From VXNE01 sp965217825 (GTDB lineage: Bacteria > Pseudomonadota > Gammaproteobacteria > Pseudomonadales > Azotimanducaceae): a stretch of DNA of 64,000 nucleotides. The notes under the pieces are model-generated. The model was not told where the DNA came from. It saw only the letters and a program-made list of their open reading frames with translations, and did no database searches. The position numbers and the translations under genes were made by a program. Below, piece by piece: positions 34,816 through 44,174 of this stretch. The DNA lies in the NCBI GenBank assembly GCA_965217825.1, contig OZ244571.1, positions 2,852,001 to 2,916,000 of the forward strand. Direction: 5' to 3'. Position 1 is the first letter of the stretch. Each line of letters opens with the position of its first letter.

Positions 34816-36933
34816 TCAGTAGTCCGATTTCGTCGGACCGCCACTGAGCGTGCGGCGCAGAAACGTGTAGGCGAGGGCCCACATATGTGCCGCCTGTGCA
34901 TTGTCCGCGGCGCCGGCGTGACCGCCTTCGATATTCTCGTAGTAGAGGATCGGGTGTCCCTGGCTGGCCATTTTGGCCGCCATCTTGCGCGCGTGGCCGG
35001 GATGGACGCGATCATCCCGCGTGGAAGTCATGACCAATAGCGGCGGGTATCGGGTTTCCGGGTCGAGATTGTGGTACGGCGAGAAGGACCTGATGAAGGC
35101 CCATTCCTCCGCTTCGTCGGGGTCGCCGTACTCGGCCATCCAACTCGCCCCCGCGAGCAATTCGTGGTAGCGGCGCATGTCGAGCAGCGGGACTTGCGCC
35201 ACCACTGCGCCGAACAGGTCGGGACGCATGGTCAGCATGTTGCCGGCCAGCAGGCCTCCGTTGCTGCCCCCCATCACGCCCAGTTGCTCGGGCGTCGTGA
35301 TTGCACGGCGGATCAGGTCTTGTGCAACCGCAATGAAGTCCTCGTAAGCGCGGGGGCGGTTCGCCTTCAATGCGGCCTGGTGCCAAGCGGGTCCGAACTC
35401 GCCGCCGCCGCGTATGTTGGCGACGACGTAGACGCCGCCCTGTTCCAGCCACATGGCGCCCACCCCCGGCGAGTACTGGGGCGTCAGCGAGATTTCGAAA
35501 CCGCCGTAGCCGTAGAGCAGCGTGGGACGGGGGCCTTTCTCCTTCGAATTCTCCACCAGGAAGTACGGAACTCGCGTTCCGTCTGCGGAGATCGCCCACT
35601 CCTGGGCGATCGAGAGGCCTTGTGCGTCGAACATGGCCGGCATGCGTTTCAAGGCGATGTCCGGATCGCCGACAGTGCCGAGAGAAAGGGCGGACGGGGT
35701 GATGTAGTCCGCGGTGTCGATGAAGTAGCGGTCGTCCACATGGGGGTCCACTGCCCGCACGCTGATCGTCTGGATTCCGCTGGCTTCGGTCAGACCCGTC
35801 CGCACCCAGCCCTCGGCGGTCGGCGTTGCTGCATCGACGCGATTGCGGACATTGTCCAGCACATTGATGAGAACGTGGTTTCTCGTCGGGCTGTATTGCG
35901 CGAGGGAACTGCCTTGACTCGGGTCGTACAGTGCGTCGAGTCTGCGTTCGCCGGCCAGGAAACGCTCGAGGTCCGCCGCAAGCAGGCTACCTGCGGCATA
36001 CGTTTGCGCGCCGACAGTCCAATCGGTGTCGAGCGTGATGAAAAGCCGGCCCCGGTGGACCGACGCGGTAGCGTCGGAAGGTATGTCGATGGCCTGCAGC
36101 GCGCCTTCCCGGCGGATGAACAGTTCCTTGTTGTAGAAGTCGATGTCTCGGTGGACGAATTGGGCTTCGTATCCCGTCGCGAGCGTGGCGTAGGCGCCGA
36201 CACCGACATCAGTCCGCCTGCCTTCGAAGATTGTCTCCGCGTCTGCCAGCGCCTCGCCTCGCCGCCAGAGTTTGACGATCCGGGGATAGCCGGACTCCGT
36301 CATCGTATCGGGGCCGAAATCCCTCGCGACGAACAGTTCGTTCTTTCCCGCCCAGGAGAACGACCCCTTGGATTCGGGCAGGTAGAAGCCGTCCGCAACG
36401 AACGACTTGGTCGTGAGGTCGAACTCGCGGACGACATTGGCGTCCGCGCCGCCTCGGGACAGCGCTATCAGGCAGCGGTCGTAGGTCGGCTCAAGGATTT
36501 CCGCATACGCGAACACCCAGTTCTCTTTCTCGGCTCGCGCCAGCGAATCAACGTCGAGCACCGTTTCCCACGCCGGGTGGCGTTTGCGGTATTCGTCCAG
36601 CGTTACTCGGCGCCAAAGGCCCCGAGGGTGTTCGGCGTCCCGCCAGAAATTGTAGTAGTGCGGCCCGGACTTCGAGATGTAGGGGATCCGATCGCTGGAA
36701 TCGAGAATCGCGCGCAGCCGCCGCTCGGACGCCGCGAAAGATTCGCCCCGCGCCAGCGCTTCCCGGGTGTCTCGATTGCGCGCTTCGACCCAGGCCATGG
36801 CCCTGTCGCCATCGATGTCTTCAAGCCATAGATAGGGATCGTCTTCGTTCGCCTGGGTCATTGTGAATTGTCCGAACAGGAGCAGCGCAACGATACGCCT
36901 TGCCGCGGCACGGATACCATCGCGTCGACGCAC
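34816..36933 (-). CDS. Prolyl oligopeptidase (S9A) with signal peptide
   Basis: A 705-residue serine peptidase. An N-terminal basic plus hydrophobic stretch (RIVALLLFGQF) suggests export. The S9 N-terminal motif EDDPYLWLEDIDGDRAM is followed by the beta-propeller and then the alpha/beta-hydrolase domain: the nucleophile is Ser557 in GVMGGSNGGLLAGN, Asp is in TSTRDDRVHPGHA, and His is in IEGGHAG. It should cleave short proline-containing peptides in the periplasm. No operon partner; a nested hairpin lies at its 3' end. Confidence 0.93.
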   Translation of the reverse strand: MRRRDGIRAAARRIVALLLFGQFTMTQANEDDPYLWLEDIDGDRAMAWVEARNRDTREALARGESFAASERRLRAILDSSDRIPYISKSGPHYYNFWRDAEHPRGLWRRVTLDEYRKRHPAWETVLDVDSLARAEKENWVFAYAEILEPTYDRCLIALSRGGADANVVREFDLTTKSFVADGFYLPESKGSFSWAGKNELFVARDFGPDTMTESGYPRIVKLWRRGEALADAETIFEGRRTDVGVGAYATLATGYEAQFVHRDIDFYNKELFIRREGALQAIDIPSDATASVHRGRLFITLDTDWTVGAQTYAAGSLLAADLERFLAGERRLDALYDPSQGSSLAQYSPTRNHVLINVLDNVRNRVDAATPTAEGWVRTGLTEASGIQTISVRAVDPHVDDRYFIDTADYITPSALSLGTVGDPDIALKRMPAMFDAQGLSIAQEWAISADGTRVPYFLVENSKEKGPRPTLLYGYGGFEISLTPQYSPGVGAMWLEQGGVYVVANIRGGGEFGPAWHQAALKANRPRAYEDFIAVAQDLIRRAITTPEQLGVMGGSNGGLLAGNMLTMRPDLFGAVVAQVPLLDMRRYHELLAGASWMAEYGDPDEAEEWAFIRSFSPYHNLDPETRYPPLLVMTSTRDDRVHPGHARKMAAKMASQGHPILYYENIEGGHAGAADNAQAAHMWALAYTFLRRTLSGGPTKSDY

Positions 36934-36992
36934 TCGGATTGCCGCGCAGGCTTATGATCGCGCCGTTGACGCGGGTTCTTGGTGGACGCCGG

Positions 36993-37262
36993 TCAACGGT
37001 TGCGCGAGCCGTTGATGGCGTGGAACAGGAGCAGCAGCAGCACGGCACCGACGGTCGCCAGCACCAGGCTGATCAGGTTGAAGCCCGTCACGGTGCCGAG
37101 GCCGAGTTGTGTACCGATGAAGCCGCCCACGACGGCGCCGACAATGCCGATGACGATCGTAGCGACGATGCCCCCCACGCCGCCCGGGTTTTTCGTCGGC
37201 GTGAAGACTCTCGCCAACGCGCCGACGATCAACCCAAACAAGATCCAGCTGACAATACCCAT
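36993..37262 (-). CDS. GlsB/YeaQ/YmgE-family stress membrane protein
   Basis: An 89-residue protein with three glycine-rich hydrophobic helices: GIVSWILFGLIVGALAR, VGGIVATIVIGIVGAVVGGFIG and LISLVLATVGAVLLLLLFHA. This is the transglycosylase-associated (PF04226) pattern typical of general-stress membrane proteins. The biochemical role is unknown. It lies between the prolyl oligopeptidase and the alpha/beta hydrolase genes, all on the minus strand. Confidence 0.92.
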   Translation of the reverse strand: MGIVSWILFGLIVGALARVFTPTKNPGGVGGIVATIVIGIVGAVVGGFIGTQLGLGTVTGFNLISLVLATVGAVLLLLLFHAINGSRNR

Positions 37263-37290
37263 GGCACTTCGCCAGAACGTTCCTTGAACG

Positions 37291-38169
37291 CTACGATACT
37301 ACGCCAGATGCGGCGATTGCGCGGGCCACGAAATCCGGTTCCTGCATCGGAATAAAGTGGGTGAGGTCCCGTCGGTATACGTCGCGCCCGCGCGTGAAGG
37401 CAGCCGCGAGCCGGTGCCATGTAGGAGACCGCGAAAAGTCCATCTGCACCTGTGCGGCATCCCTGGGTGGGGCGCGGACCACGAGCACGTCATGCGGCAG
37501 CGCGCGGATCTCCGGATAGATGTCCGTGCCGCCGCTTCCCATGTATACGGCCGACTCGATGATGGGCGGACAAGCGAGCGTAAAGCCGCCGCCTGGTTTC
37601 TTCAGGACTCCATGGCGGCAGTAGTCGCGAAGCACATCCGCACGCCAGAGCGCAAACGGCATGCGGTCGCACAGCCGGTCGTGGAGTTCCGTCCAGGTAT
37701 TGAAATCCGCCTTGCGCCGTGCGACTGGATGCGCATCCGCGGACGCGTACTGGCGCTCGCGAGGCCAGTCTCGGTACGCATCGGGCGCAAGGATGACCGG
37801 ATCGACCAGCACCAGTCGTTCAAAGCGCTCGACGCGGTTGGATGCGGCCTGCACCATGGCGTGCCCGCCCATGGAATGGCCGACGCCGATTACTCGCCGG
37901 AGGTCGAGTTGATCGATGAAGGCTGTAAGATCGGCGCCAAAGACTCGCCAATCGTACGGCCCCGCCTTGCCGCTGCGTCCGTGGCCGCGCTGGTCGAGGG
38001 CTATTGTGCGGTAGCCAGGCCCCAGGGCTGTTGCGACGGCGTCCCAGCAACGGGCATGGAACCCGGTCGCGTGGGCCATAACAACCGGCTGGCTGCGGGG
38101 ATCTCCCCACTCGAACCAGACGATCTCGATGTCACGCACTCGGGCGCGATACTCGCGAGGTTCGTTCAA
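37291..38169 (-). CDS. Alpha/beta hydrolase
   Basis: A 292-residue alpha/beta-hydrolase: HATGFHARCWDAVA (oxyanion region), ALDQRGHGRSGKAG, nucleophile elbow GVGHSMGGHAMV, and the catalytic His near the C terminus in RDLTHFIPMQ. Esterase or C-C hydrolase specificity cannot be told. Divergent from idi, with about 70 bp between starts. Confidence 0.88.
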   Translation of the reverse strand: MNEPREYRARVRDIEIVWFEWGDPRSQPVVMAHATGFHARCWDAVATALGPGYRTIALDQRGHGRSGKAGPYDWRVFGADLTAFIDQLDLRRVIGVGHSMGGHAMVQAASNRVERFERLVLVDPVILAPDAYRDWPRERQYASADAHPVARRKADFNTWTELHDRLCDRMPFALWRADVLRDYCRHGVLKKPGGGFTLACPPIIESAVYMGSGGTDIYPEIRALPHDVLVVRAPPRDAAQVQMDFSRSPTWHRLAAAFTRGRDVYRRDLTHFIPMQEPDFVARAIAASGVVS

Positions 38170-38240
38170 TCCCGGATCCTGTAGTGGATGGTTCCCGGTG
38201 GGGCATTATCCACGCGGCGCGAGTGCCGGGGGAGTCGTGA

Positions 38241-38825
38241 GTGCCGCCATCGGCTAGAATGGCCGTTGTGACCACGCGCTCCAGCAAGCACCAGATCGTC
38301 TCGTCCGATTCCGAGCCGCTCATCCGTGTGAACCACTCCGACGAGCCGTTGGGGTTCCTCGACAAGTGGGCTTGCCACGACGGCGGCGGAGTGCTGCATC
38401 GCGCATTCTCGGTGTTTGTACTCAACGCGGCTGGAGAACTGCTGCTCCAGCAGCGCCACCAAAGCAAGAGACTGTGGCCTGGATACTGGTCCAATAGCTG
38501 TTGCTCGCACCCGCGCGCGGGGGAGCAGATGGACGAAGCCGTGGCTCGCCGACTCGAGCAGGAACTGGGTATCGACGCCGACGTCGAGTTCGTCTACAAG
38601 TTCGAGTACCGCACCGCGTTTGAAGACATCGGGACGGAACACGAACTCTGCTGGGTCTATGTCGGTCGCACCGATGCGACTCCGGTAGTCAATACGGCCG
38701 AGATAGCGGCCTGGCGCTGGATCGACCCGGCCGATCTGGATGACACGTTGCGCGAAGCCCCCGAAAGTTATACGCCGTGGTTCAAGATGGAGTGGGCGCG
38801 ACTGCGGGCGACGGACGCCATCTAG
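38241..38825 (+). CDS. idi: Isopentenyl-diphosphate delta-isomerase, type I
   Basis: A 194-residue Nudix-fold isomerase interconverting IPP and DMAPP. Metal and acid/base residues are visible: HSDEPLGF, RAFSVFVLN, SNSCCSHPRAGE (catalytic Cys and a metal His), and TEHELCWVYVG (metal Glu pair). GTG at 38241 is chosen because GGGGGAG lies 6-7 bases upstream; an ATG at 38259 lacks such a site. Type I Idi is not universal in gammaproteobacteria that use the MEP pathway. Confidence 0.92.
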   Translation: MPPSARMAVVTTRSSKHQIVSSDSEPLIRVNHSDEPLGFLDKWACHDGGGVLHRAFSVFVLNAAGELLLQQRHQSKRLWPGYWSNSCCSHPRAGEQMDEAVARRLEQELGIDADVEFVYKFEYRTAFEDIGTEHELCWVYVGRTDATPVVNTAEIAAWRWIDPADLDDTLREAPESYTPWFKMEWARLRATDAI

Positions 38826-38917
38826 CCCCCCGACGTCAGGCCGACCGATCTTTTTTGCTCCCCCGGGATGCGCGGGCGGCTATCATGCCCGGCGAGATAT
38901 CTGTTGAGGAGAAACCC

Positions 38918-39622
38918 GTGAGCCAACTATTGGGGAGTCTTGCGCGGGCAATCAAGGATCGGACCACGTTTCCGCCCATGCCCGAGAACCTGACGTTGAA
39001 CGACGCTTACGCCATGCAGGCGGAACTCGTTCAGGCGGTGTCGGGAGGCGCCATCGCGGGGTACAAGGCGGGCCTCACCGCGGCGGCCGGTCAAGCGCAG
39101 TTCGGCATCGATCACCCGCTCATCGGCGTACTGTACGAGTCGGGTCGGTTGCAATCGGGGGTGTCCTTTTCAAGCGGTCCCGGGGTCATGCTCGAGTGCG
39201 AGATCGGGGTTGTGATCGATGCCGCCGGGACTGCCCGGACAGCGGGTCCCGTCATCGAGGTTCCGCGCGCTGCGTGGGCCAGCCCGGAGGACGCCACTGG
39301 AATCAACATGGCCGCCTCCAACATCGCTGCCGACCGGTTCATTACCGGCGAACAGGGAGAGATACGTGACGACTATGACGACCTTGCGGTAACCCTTACA
39401 CGGGACGGCGAGACCGTAACGCAGGCACCGCTCCACGAGGCCCTCGGTGGTCCTCTTCCAGCGCTGAAGTGGATGACATCGCTGGCTCGGGAACTTGGTC
39501 GTCCACTGGAGGATGGCATGTTGATGATCACGGGCGCCGTCGGCGGAATCCAACCGGCGCAACCCGGAGAGTATGTCGCCGACTACGGTGTGCTCGGCAA
39601 GATCACGTTTACGGTGACCTAG
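38918..39622 (+). CDS. 2-keto-4-pentenoate hydratase/FAH-family protein
   Basis: A 234-residue protein of the hydratase/decarboxylase branch of the fumarylacetoacetase superfamily (MhpD-like). Motifs: GYKAGLTAAAGQAQFG near the N terminus, the metal-binding LECEIGVVID, and a C-terminal DYGVLGKITF. It is used in meta-cleavage or related aromatic catabolism, but no other pathway genes are nearby. GTG at 38918 is set by TTGAGGAG six bases upstream; an ATG at 38885 would lengthen it by 11 residues. Confidence 0.85.
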   Translation: MSQLLGSLARAIKDRTTFPPMPENLTLNDAYAMQAELVQAVSGGAIAGYKAGLTAAAGQAQFGIDHPLIGVLYESGRLQSGVSFSSGPGVMLECEIGVVIDAAGTARTAGPVIEVPRAAWASPEDATGINMAASNIAADRFITGEQGEIRDDYDDLAVTLTRDGETVTQAPLHEALGGPLPALKWMTSLARELGRPLEDGMLMITGAVGGIQPAQPGEYVADYGVLGKITFTVT

Positions 39623-39656
39623 CGGCGGCGGCCTCGCCCCGAAACGGCCGACTGGC

Positions 39657-40241
39657 ATGTCCATCGTCAGCCCGCCAGACATCCTCCGGCATGCAGAGCG
39701 CCTGTACGATGCGTCGGAGGTGGACTTCGCCATCGACCGGCTGGCAGTACGGATGGCGCTTGACCTGCAGGATGCGCGACCCATCCTGGTATGCGTGATG
39801 AACGGCGGTCTCCCATTCGCGGCGGCGCTGATGGGACGTTTCGCGTTCCCGCTCGAACTGGACTATGTCCATGCCATACGTTATCGGGGCGGAGCAGAGG
39901 TGTCCGGCACGCTCAGGGCACCTCGCGCCGGCGACCTTGAAGTGCGCGTCGATCTGGCGCGCGATGTCACCGACCGCACGGTCGTGCTGGCAGACGATGT
40001 ATTGGATCGGGGAACCACGCTCGAGAGCATTGCGGCGATGGTGGCAGGAGCTGGCGCGGCACGCGTCTATACGGCGGTGCTTGTCAACAAGAAGGTCCCG
40101 GGGAGGACGTTCACAGCCGACTATGCGGCGCTCGATGCGCCTGATCGCTATCTGATCGGGTGCGGAATGGACTGTGGCGGCTGGTTTCGGAATCTTGACG
40201 GCATCTACGCGCTTCCCGATGACGGGGAGGTGGCAAAGTGA
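39657..40241 (+). CDS. hpt: Hypoxanthine-guanine phosphoribosyltransferase
   Basis: A 194-residue type I PRTase. The PRPP-binding loop reads VVLADDVLDRGTTLE, and the flexible-loop and base-pocket segments are HAIRYRGG and GCGMDCGGWFRNL. It salvages hypoxanthine and guanine to IMP and GMP. Its TGA overlaps the GTG of the phosphorylase gene (GTGA), so the two purine-salvage genes are coupled. Confidence 0.92.
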   Translation: MSIVSPPDILRHAERLYDASEVDFAIDRLAVRMALDLQDARPILVCVMNGGLPFAAALMGRFAFPLELDYVHAIRYRGGAEVSGTLRAPRAGDLEVRVDLARDVTDRTVVLADDVLDRGTTLESIAAMVAGAGAARVYTAVLVNKKVPGRTFTADYAALDAPDRYLIGCGMDCGGWFRNLDGIYALPDDGEVAK

Positions 40242-41011
40242 AGCTGGCGATCATCGGCGGCACGGGAAGTCCACGTCTGGCCGGCGTCGGTCTGCGCTGG
40301 CAACCCGCCGCGGACTCGGCGGATACGCCCTACGGCGCTGCCTCGGCAATCCCGGAAGTCGCCTTGACGGCCTCTGGGGAAGTCCTCTTGTTGCCGCGCC
40401 ACGGAAGGCCTCCGGGAATCGCGCCGCACCTGATTAACTATCGCGCGAACATGTGGTTGATGAAGGAACTCGGCGTGGACGCGGCTGTCGCCACCTACGC
40501 CGTGGGCGGCATCGCGCCGAACCTACGCGATGCCGACCTTTTGATTCCGCACCAGATCATCGACTACACATGGGGGCGGCGGCACACCTACGTCGAGGTC
40601 GGCGAGATTCGACACATCGACTTCACGCGGCCGTTCGATGACCGTGTGCGGCAGGGATTGATCTCGGCCGCCGACGAATGCGGTCTCGCGGGCGGGCTAC
40701 ATCGACGCGGCGTATACGGGTGCGTACAGGGGCCCAGGCTTGAAACTGCGGCCGAGATCAACCGCATGGAGCGTGATGGTTGCGCGGTCGTCGGGATGAC
40801 TGCCATGCCGGAAACGGCATTGGCCAGGGAATTGGACATCCCCTATGCGGGGATATGTCTCGTTGTCAACGCGGCGGCGGGAAGGGGAGAGGGACCGATA
40901 ACGGACGTACAGATCAATGCTGCCTTGAAACGTGCCGCCACCGACCTCGAGCGTTTGCTGGGCGCGTTCCTGGCTATGGAAGCGAATGATCCATCTGACA
41001 AACTGCGATAA
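40238..41011 (+). CDS. S-methyl-5'-thioinosine phosphorylase-type (MTA/purine nucleoside phosphorylase family)
   Basis: A 257-residue PNP/MTAP-family protein: AIIGGTGSPRLAG (phosphate loop), LLPRHGRPPGIAPHLINYRAN and CVQGPRLETAAEINRMERDG. Coupling to hpt matches the pseudomonad arrangement (PA3004), where the enzyme converts methylthioinosine to hypoxanthine for hpt to salvage. The alternative is an MTA phosphorylase; context favours MTIP. Confidence 0.88.
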   Translation: MKLAIIGGTGSPRLAGVGLRWQPAADSADTPYGAASAIPEVALTASGEVLLLPRHGRPPGIAPHLINYRANMWLMKELGVDAAVATYAVGGIAPNLRDADLLIPHQIIDYTWGRRHTYVEVGEIRHIDFTRPFDDRVRQGLISAADECGLAGGLHRRGVYGCVQGPRLETAAEINRMERDGCAVVGMTAMPETALARELDIPYAGICLVVNAAAGRGEGPITDVQINAALKRAATDLERLLGAFLAMEANDPSDKLR

Positions 41012-41023
41012 GTGACGCGCAAC

Positions 41024-41100
41024 TGGCGCACCCGCAGGGACTCGAACCCCGAACCCCCAGGTTCGAAGCCTGGTGCTCTATCCAGTTGAGCTACGGGTGC
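41024..41100 (-). tRNA. tRNA-Arg (UCG)
   Basis: Minus strand: GCACCCGTAGCTCAACTGG... to an encoded CCA (41026-41024). Acceptor GCACCCG pairs with CGGGTGC; anticodon stem CCAGG/CCTGG with loop CTTCGAA gives TCG (CGA codons); the T-arm has GGGGTTCGAGTCCC. It is 77 nt long. Its 3' end is 13 bp from the stop of the phosphorylase gene on the other strand. Confidence 0.93.
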
Positions 41101-41194
41101 GTGAGAGGGGAATTATACGCGGTGCAGACGACCTTCCGGCGAGCTTGCGACGCTTCATGGCATACTGCTGCACGTTACTGATTTGGAGCAACAC

Positions 41195-42382
41195 GTGGGT
41201 GAACAGCCGCTAGAGGGCCTGACGGTCCTCGACTTCGGTCAAATCTACAATGGTCCCTATTGCGGCTATCTGTTGGCAATGTCAGGCGCCCGCGTTATCA
41301 AAGTCGAATCGCCCCTGGGAGAGGGATTGCGGGGCGCAACGGGTTCCGAGAGCTTTCCGTTCACGATGCTGAACGGGCTGAAGGAGACCATCACGATCAA
41401 CCTGAAGTCGCAAGCGGGGCGTGAACTGGTCGTTGGTCTCGCAAGGCAGGCGGACGTACTACTTGAGAACTTCCGTCCCGGCACCATGGACAAGTTCGGC
41501 GTCGGCGCGGATGCGCTGCTGAAAGAAAACCCGCGCCTGATTTATGCCGCTTCGACCGGATACGGAAACAGCGGTCCGCATCGGGACTACCTGGCCATGG
41601 ACATCACGGTCCAGGCCATGAGCGGCATCGTCAGCATCACCGGCAACGACGGCGAGCCGCCGCTGAAGTCGGGGCCCGCCCTATGTGACATGCTGGGCGG
41701 CATCCACCTCTACGCGACCATCGTCTCCGCGCTCTATCGACGGGAGCAGACGGGAAAAGGCGCGGCTATCGATGTCGCAATGCAGGATGCCGTGTTGCCG
41801 ACACTGGCCTCGGCGTTGGGTGCCTACTACCGCTTCGGCGCCACTAACCCTCCACGCACGGGCAATCGGCATCAGGCCCTCGGCGTTGCGCCGTACAACC
41901 TCTATCCGTGTTCCGACGGTTACGTCGCGATCATCTGCGTACGCGATGGGCACTGGCGCAAACTCGTCGAGCTTATGGGCCGTGCGGAACTCGTGGGCGA
42001 TCCCAGGTTCGCGGACAAGAAAACCCGTGCCGAGCACATGGAAGAAACGGATGCCATCGTCGAACAGTGGACCTCGAGCCTGCCCAAGGATGAAGTGTTC
42101 CGACTCTGCCAGTCAGGCGGCGTGCCCTGCGCGCCGGTGCAATCCCTGGACGATGTCGTGAACGATCCGCACCTGCACGCCCGCGGCGCGTTGCACAGGG
42201 ACAAGCATCCGGTTTTCGGCGATATCGTTATACCGACGACGCCGCTCAGAATACGCAATGTCAAACCGCCGACACCCCAACTGCCACGCCGACTCGGACA
42301 GGACAACGTGGCCGTCTACGGCGAGTTTCTCGGCCACAGCGAACAGGACGTGGAGGCCTTGAAGGAACAGGGCGCGATCTGA
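41195..42382 (+). CDS. CaiB/BaiF family (class III) CoA transferase
   Basis: A 395-residue family III CoA transferase: GLTVLDFGQIYNGPYCGYL, GARVIKVESPLGEGLRG, a distinct LKETITINLKSQAGREL, and ASTGYGNSGPHRDYLAMDITV. It is the third member of the family in the window and not close to the tandem pair at 28-30 kb. GTG at 41195 is supported by GGAG six bases upstream; the TTG at 41183 is less likely. It stands alone, followed by the 42-bp tandem repeat. Confidence 0.9.
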   Translation: MGEQPLEGLTVLDFGQIYNGPYCGYLLAMSGARVIKVESPLGEGLRGATGSESFPFTMLNGLKETITINLKSQAGRELVVGLARQADVLLENFRPGTMDKFGVGADALLKENPRLIYAASTGYGNSGPHRDYLAMDITVQAMSGIVSITGNDGEPPLKSGPALCDMLGGIHLYATIVSALYRREQTGKGAAIDVAMQDAVLPTLASALGAYYRFGATNPPRTGNRHQALGVAPYNLYPCSDGYVAIICVRDGHWRKLVELMGRAELVGDPRFADKKTRAEHMEETDAIVEQWTSSLPKDEVFRLCQSGGVPCAPVQSLDDVVNDPHLHARGALHRDKHPVFGDIVIPTTPLRIRNVKPPTPQLPRRLGQDNVAVYGEFLGHSEQDVEALKEQGAI

Positions 42383-42407
42383 CATTACGCGTTCCGCCGT
42401 TTTTTCG

Positions 42408-42537
42408 GAGCCTTCAGCCAGGGAGCGCGAGGGGACACCTCGCATGAAAGAGCCTTCAGCCGGGGAGCGCGAGGGGGCACCTCGCATGAAAGAGCCTTCA
42501 GCCGGGGAGCGCGAGGGGGCCGCCCCTCGCATGAAAA
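42408..42537 (+). repeat. Three tandem copies of a 42-bp dispersed repeat
   Basis: Units begin GAGCCTTCAGCC and end CTCGCATGAAA: 42408-42449, 42450-42491 and 42492-42537 (the last slightly expanded). The core GAGCGCGAGGGG recurs inverted as single copies at 12518-12564 and 60107-60148. There are no spacers between units, so it is not a CRISPR array. Its position just after a stop suggests an intergenic repeat family. Confidence 0.85.
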
Positions 42538-42605
42538 GAGCCTGCCGTTTCGCTGGCTCTCGACGGATTTCGAGGTCGCGCTACTGTCGTTCGATAGCCC
42601 GACGT

Positions 42606-44096
42606 TCAGGCAAGTTGAAACGTTGTCGCGACGAGGGAATGCGGCGGCAGCTCGACGACAACCTGGTCCCTGGTAGACCAGCCTTCAAACGGTTTTGCAA
42701 TCACGGTGTTTGGCGCCTCGAAAGTGTTCTGCTCATCGAGCGAGAGCGCGTGCACGATCTCGCTCGTTTCAACGCGCGTGATCGAGCCTCCGCTGAACTC
42801 GACAGCGAGTGGCAGTGGCTCGGACGTATGCCGATTTATCGCGAATATATTCAATGATTTATCGTTGAGAGTTGCGGCGGCGTCAAGGTACGGCACCTCG
42901 CCAAACCTGCTCTCGTAGCGCGGTCCGTCGATGTGGGCGGACAGGGCGATGCCGCCCTTGCGGTCGGAAAACAGCTTGAAGGCGTAGAAGATCGACTGCT
43001 TGAGCAGCGCATCTCCGTCGGTCAGCAAGGGCCCGATGACGTTCACGAGTTGTGCGAGGTTGGCGATCTTGACGCAGTCCGCGTGGCGGATGAAGCTCAT
43101 CAGGAACGCGGCGACCACGAGGGCGTCTTCGAGGTTGTAGCGCTCTTCCAGGAGGGGCGGCGCGAACTTGCCGCCGCCGTCGGTGTGGTTGCCGCCACGG
43201 GTCCGGTACCAGACGTTCCACTCGTCGAAACAGAGGAATGCACGATGGCGACTGTTGCGTCTCGCCTGGACATATTGGCAGCATGCGTTCATCGCTTCGA
43301 TCTGCTCGTCGATGCTGGCGCCGATGGCGAGGTAGCTCGGACTGTCGCCGTCCGGATTGCCAACATAGCGGTGCAGGCTGACGTAATCAGCCGTGCTGCC
43401 CATGCTCTCCAGCACGGTGCGGTCCCAATCGAGCCAGGTCTGCATGCTCGGATTCGACGATCCGCATGCGACGGTCTCGATGCTTCGGTCACAGGCTTTC
43501 ATCATTCTGGCGGCCTGACGGGCGCGCAGCGCATACTCGCTGGCCGGCGCGTGGCCTAGCTGCCAGGGCCCGTCCATCTCGTTGCCGAGGCACCACACGG
43601 GCACGGCGTGGGGCGCTTCAGATCCGCCCGCCGCCCGCATGTCGGCGAACAGCGTACCCGTGGGAGCGTTGCAGTATTCGACCCAATCGCGAGCTTCCTC
43701 CGGCGAGCCCGTGCCGAGATTGGCCGCGAGCATCGGCGTCCAATCCAGTTTCCGGCACAGTCTGATGAATTCGTCGGTTCCGAACTGATTCGTTTCGATA
43801 CTCTGCCACGCGAGCTCGCGCACGGTCGGCCGGGACGCCTTGTCTCCGATGCCGTCGCGCCAGCGATAGCCGGAGGCGAAGTTCCCGCCCGGGTAACGCA
43901 CGATGGTCATGGCCAGTTCGCGGAGGGCCAGAACGACATCGGCGCGGAAGCCGTCTTCATCGGCATGGGCGGAATCCGGGTCGTAGACGCCTTGGTAGAT
44001 CGAGCGACCGAGGTGCTCGAGGAAACCCCCGTAGAGCAATGGGCTCACGGCTCCAATCACGAATCGAGGATCAAGCGTCACGCGCGTAACGTCCAT
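42606..44096 (-). CDS. abfA: Alpha-N-arabinofuranosidase (GH51)
   Basis: A 496-residue GH51 retaining glycosidase. It starts MDVTRVTLDPRFVIG and carries the GFLEHLGRSIYQGVYDP and VRYPGGNFASGYRW family blocks. The acid/base Glu is in CLGNEMDGPWQ and the nucleophile Glu in CFDEWNVWY. There is no signal peptide, so it acts on imported arabino-oligosaccharides in the cytoplasm. ATG at 44096 gives the standard length; the longer ORF would overrun the ribBA promoter region. No sugar transporter or other glycosidase is adjacent. Divergent from ribBA. Confidence 0.92.
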   Translation of the reverse strand: MDVTRVTLDPRFVIGAVSPLLYGGFLEHLGRSIYQGVYDPDSAHADEDGFRADVVLALRELAMTIVRYPGGNFASGYRWRDGIGDKASRPTVRELAWQSIETNQFGTDEFIRLCRKLDWTPMLAANLGTGSPEEARDWVEYCNAPTGTLFADMRAAGGSEAPHAVPVWCLGNEMDGPWQLGHAPASEYALRARQAARMMKACDRSIETVACGSSNPSMQTWLDWDRTVLESMGSTADYVSLHRYVGNPDGDSPSYLAIGASIDEQIEAMNACCQYVQARRNSRHRAFLCFDEWNVWYRTRGGNHTDGGGKFAPPLLEERYNLEDALVVAAFLMSFIRHADCVKIANLAQLVNVIGPLLTDGDALLKQSIFYAFKLFSDRKGGIALSAHIDGPRYESRFGEVPYLDAAATLNDKSLNIFAINRHTSEPLPLAVEFSGGSITRVETSEIVHALSLDEQNTFEAPNTVIAKPFEGWSTRDQVVVELPPHSLVATTFQLA

Positions 44097-44174
44097 CGAG
44101 AGCAATACGTCCTTCAGACTCAACCGCATCAAGAGTGATACCCTGAAGGTGCCAAAGCAAATCCAACACGAGCC

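Noticed and set aside
35071..36831. 586-codon frame antisense to the prolyl oligopeptidase gene
   Set aside because: Fully covered by a clear S9 peptidase on the other strand; its composition (R/G/D/V-rich without domains) is typical of a shadow.
42408..42537. CRISPR array
   Set aside because: The units are contiguous with no spacers, only three copies exist, and there are no cas genes.
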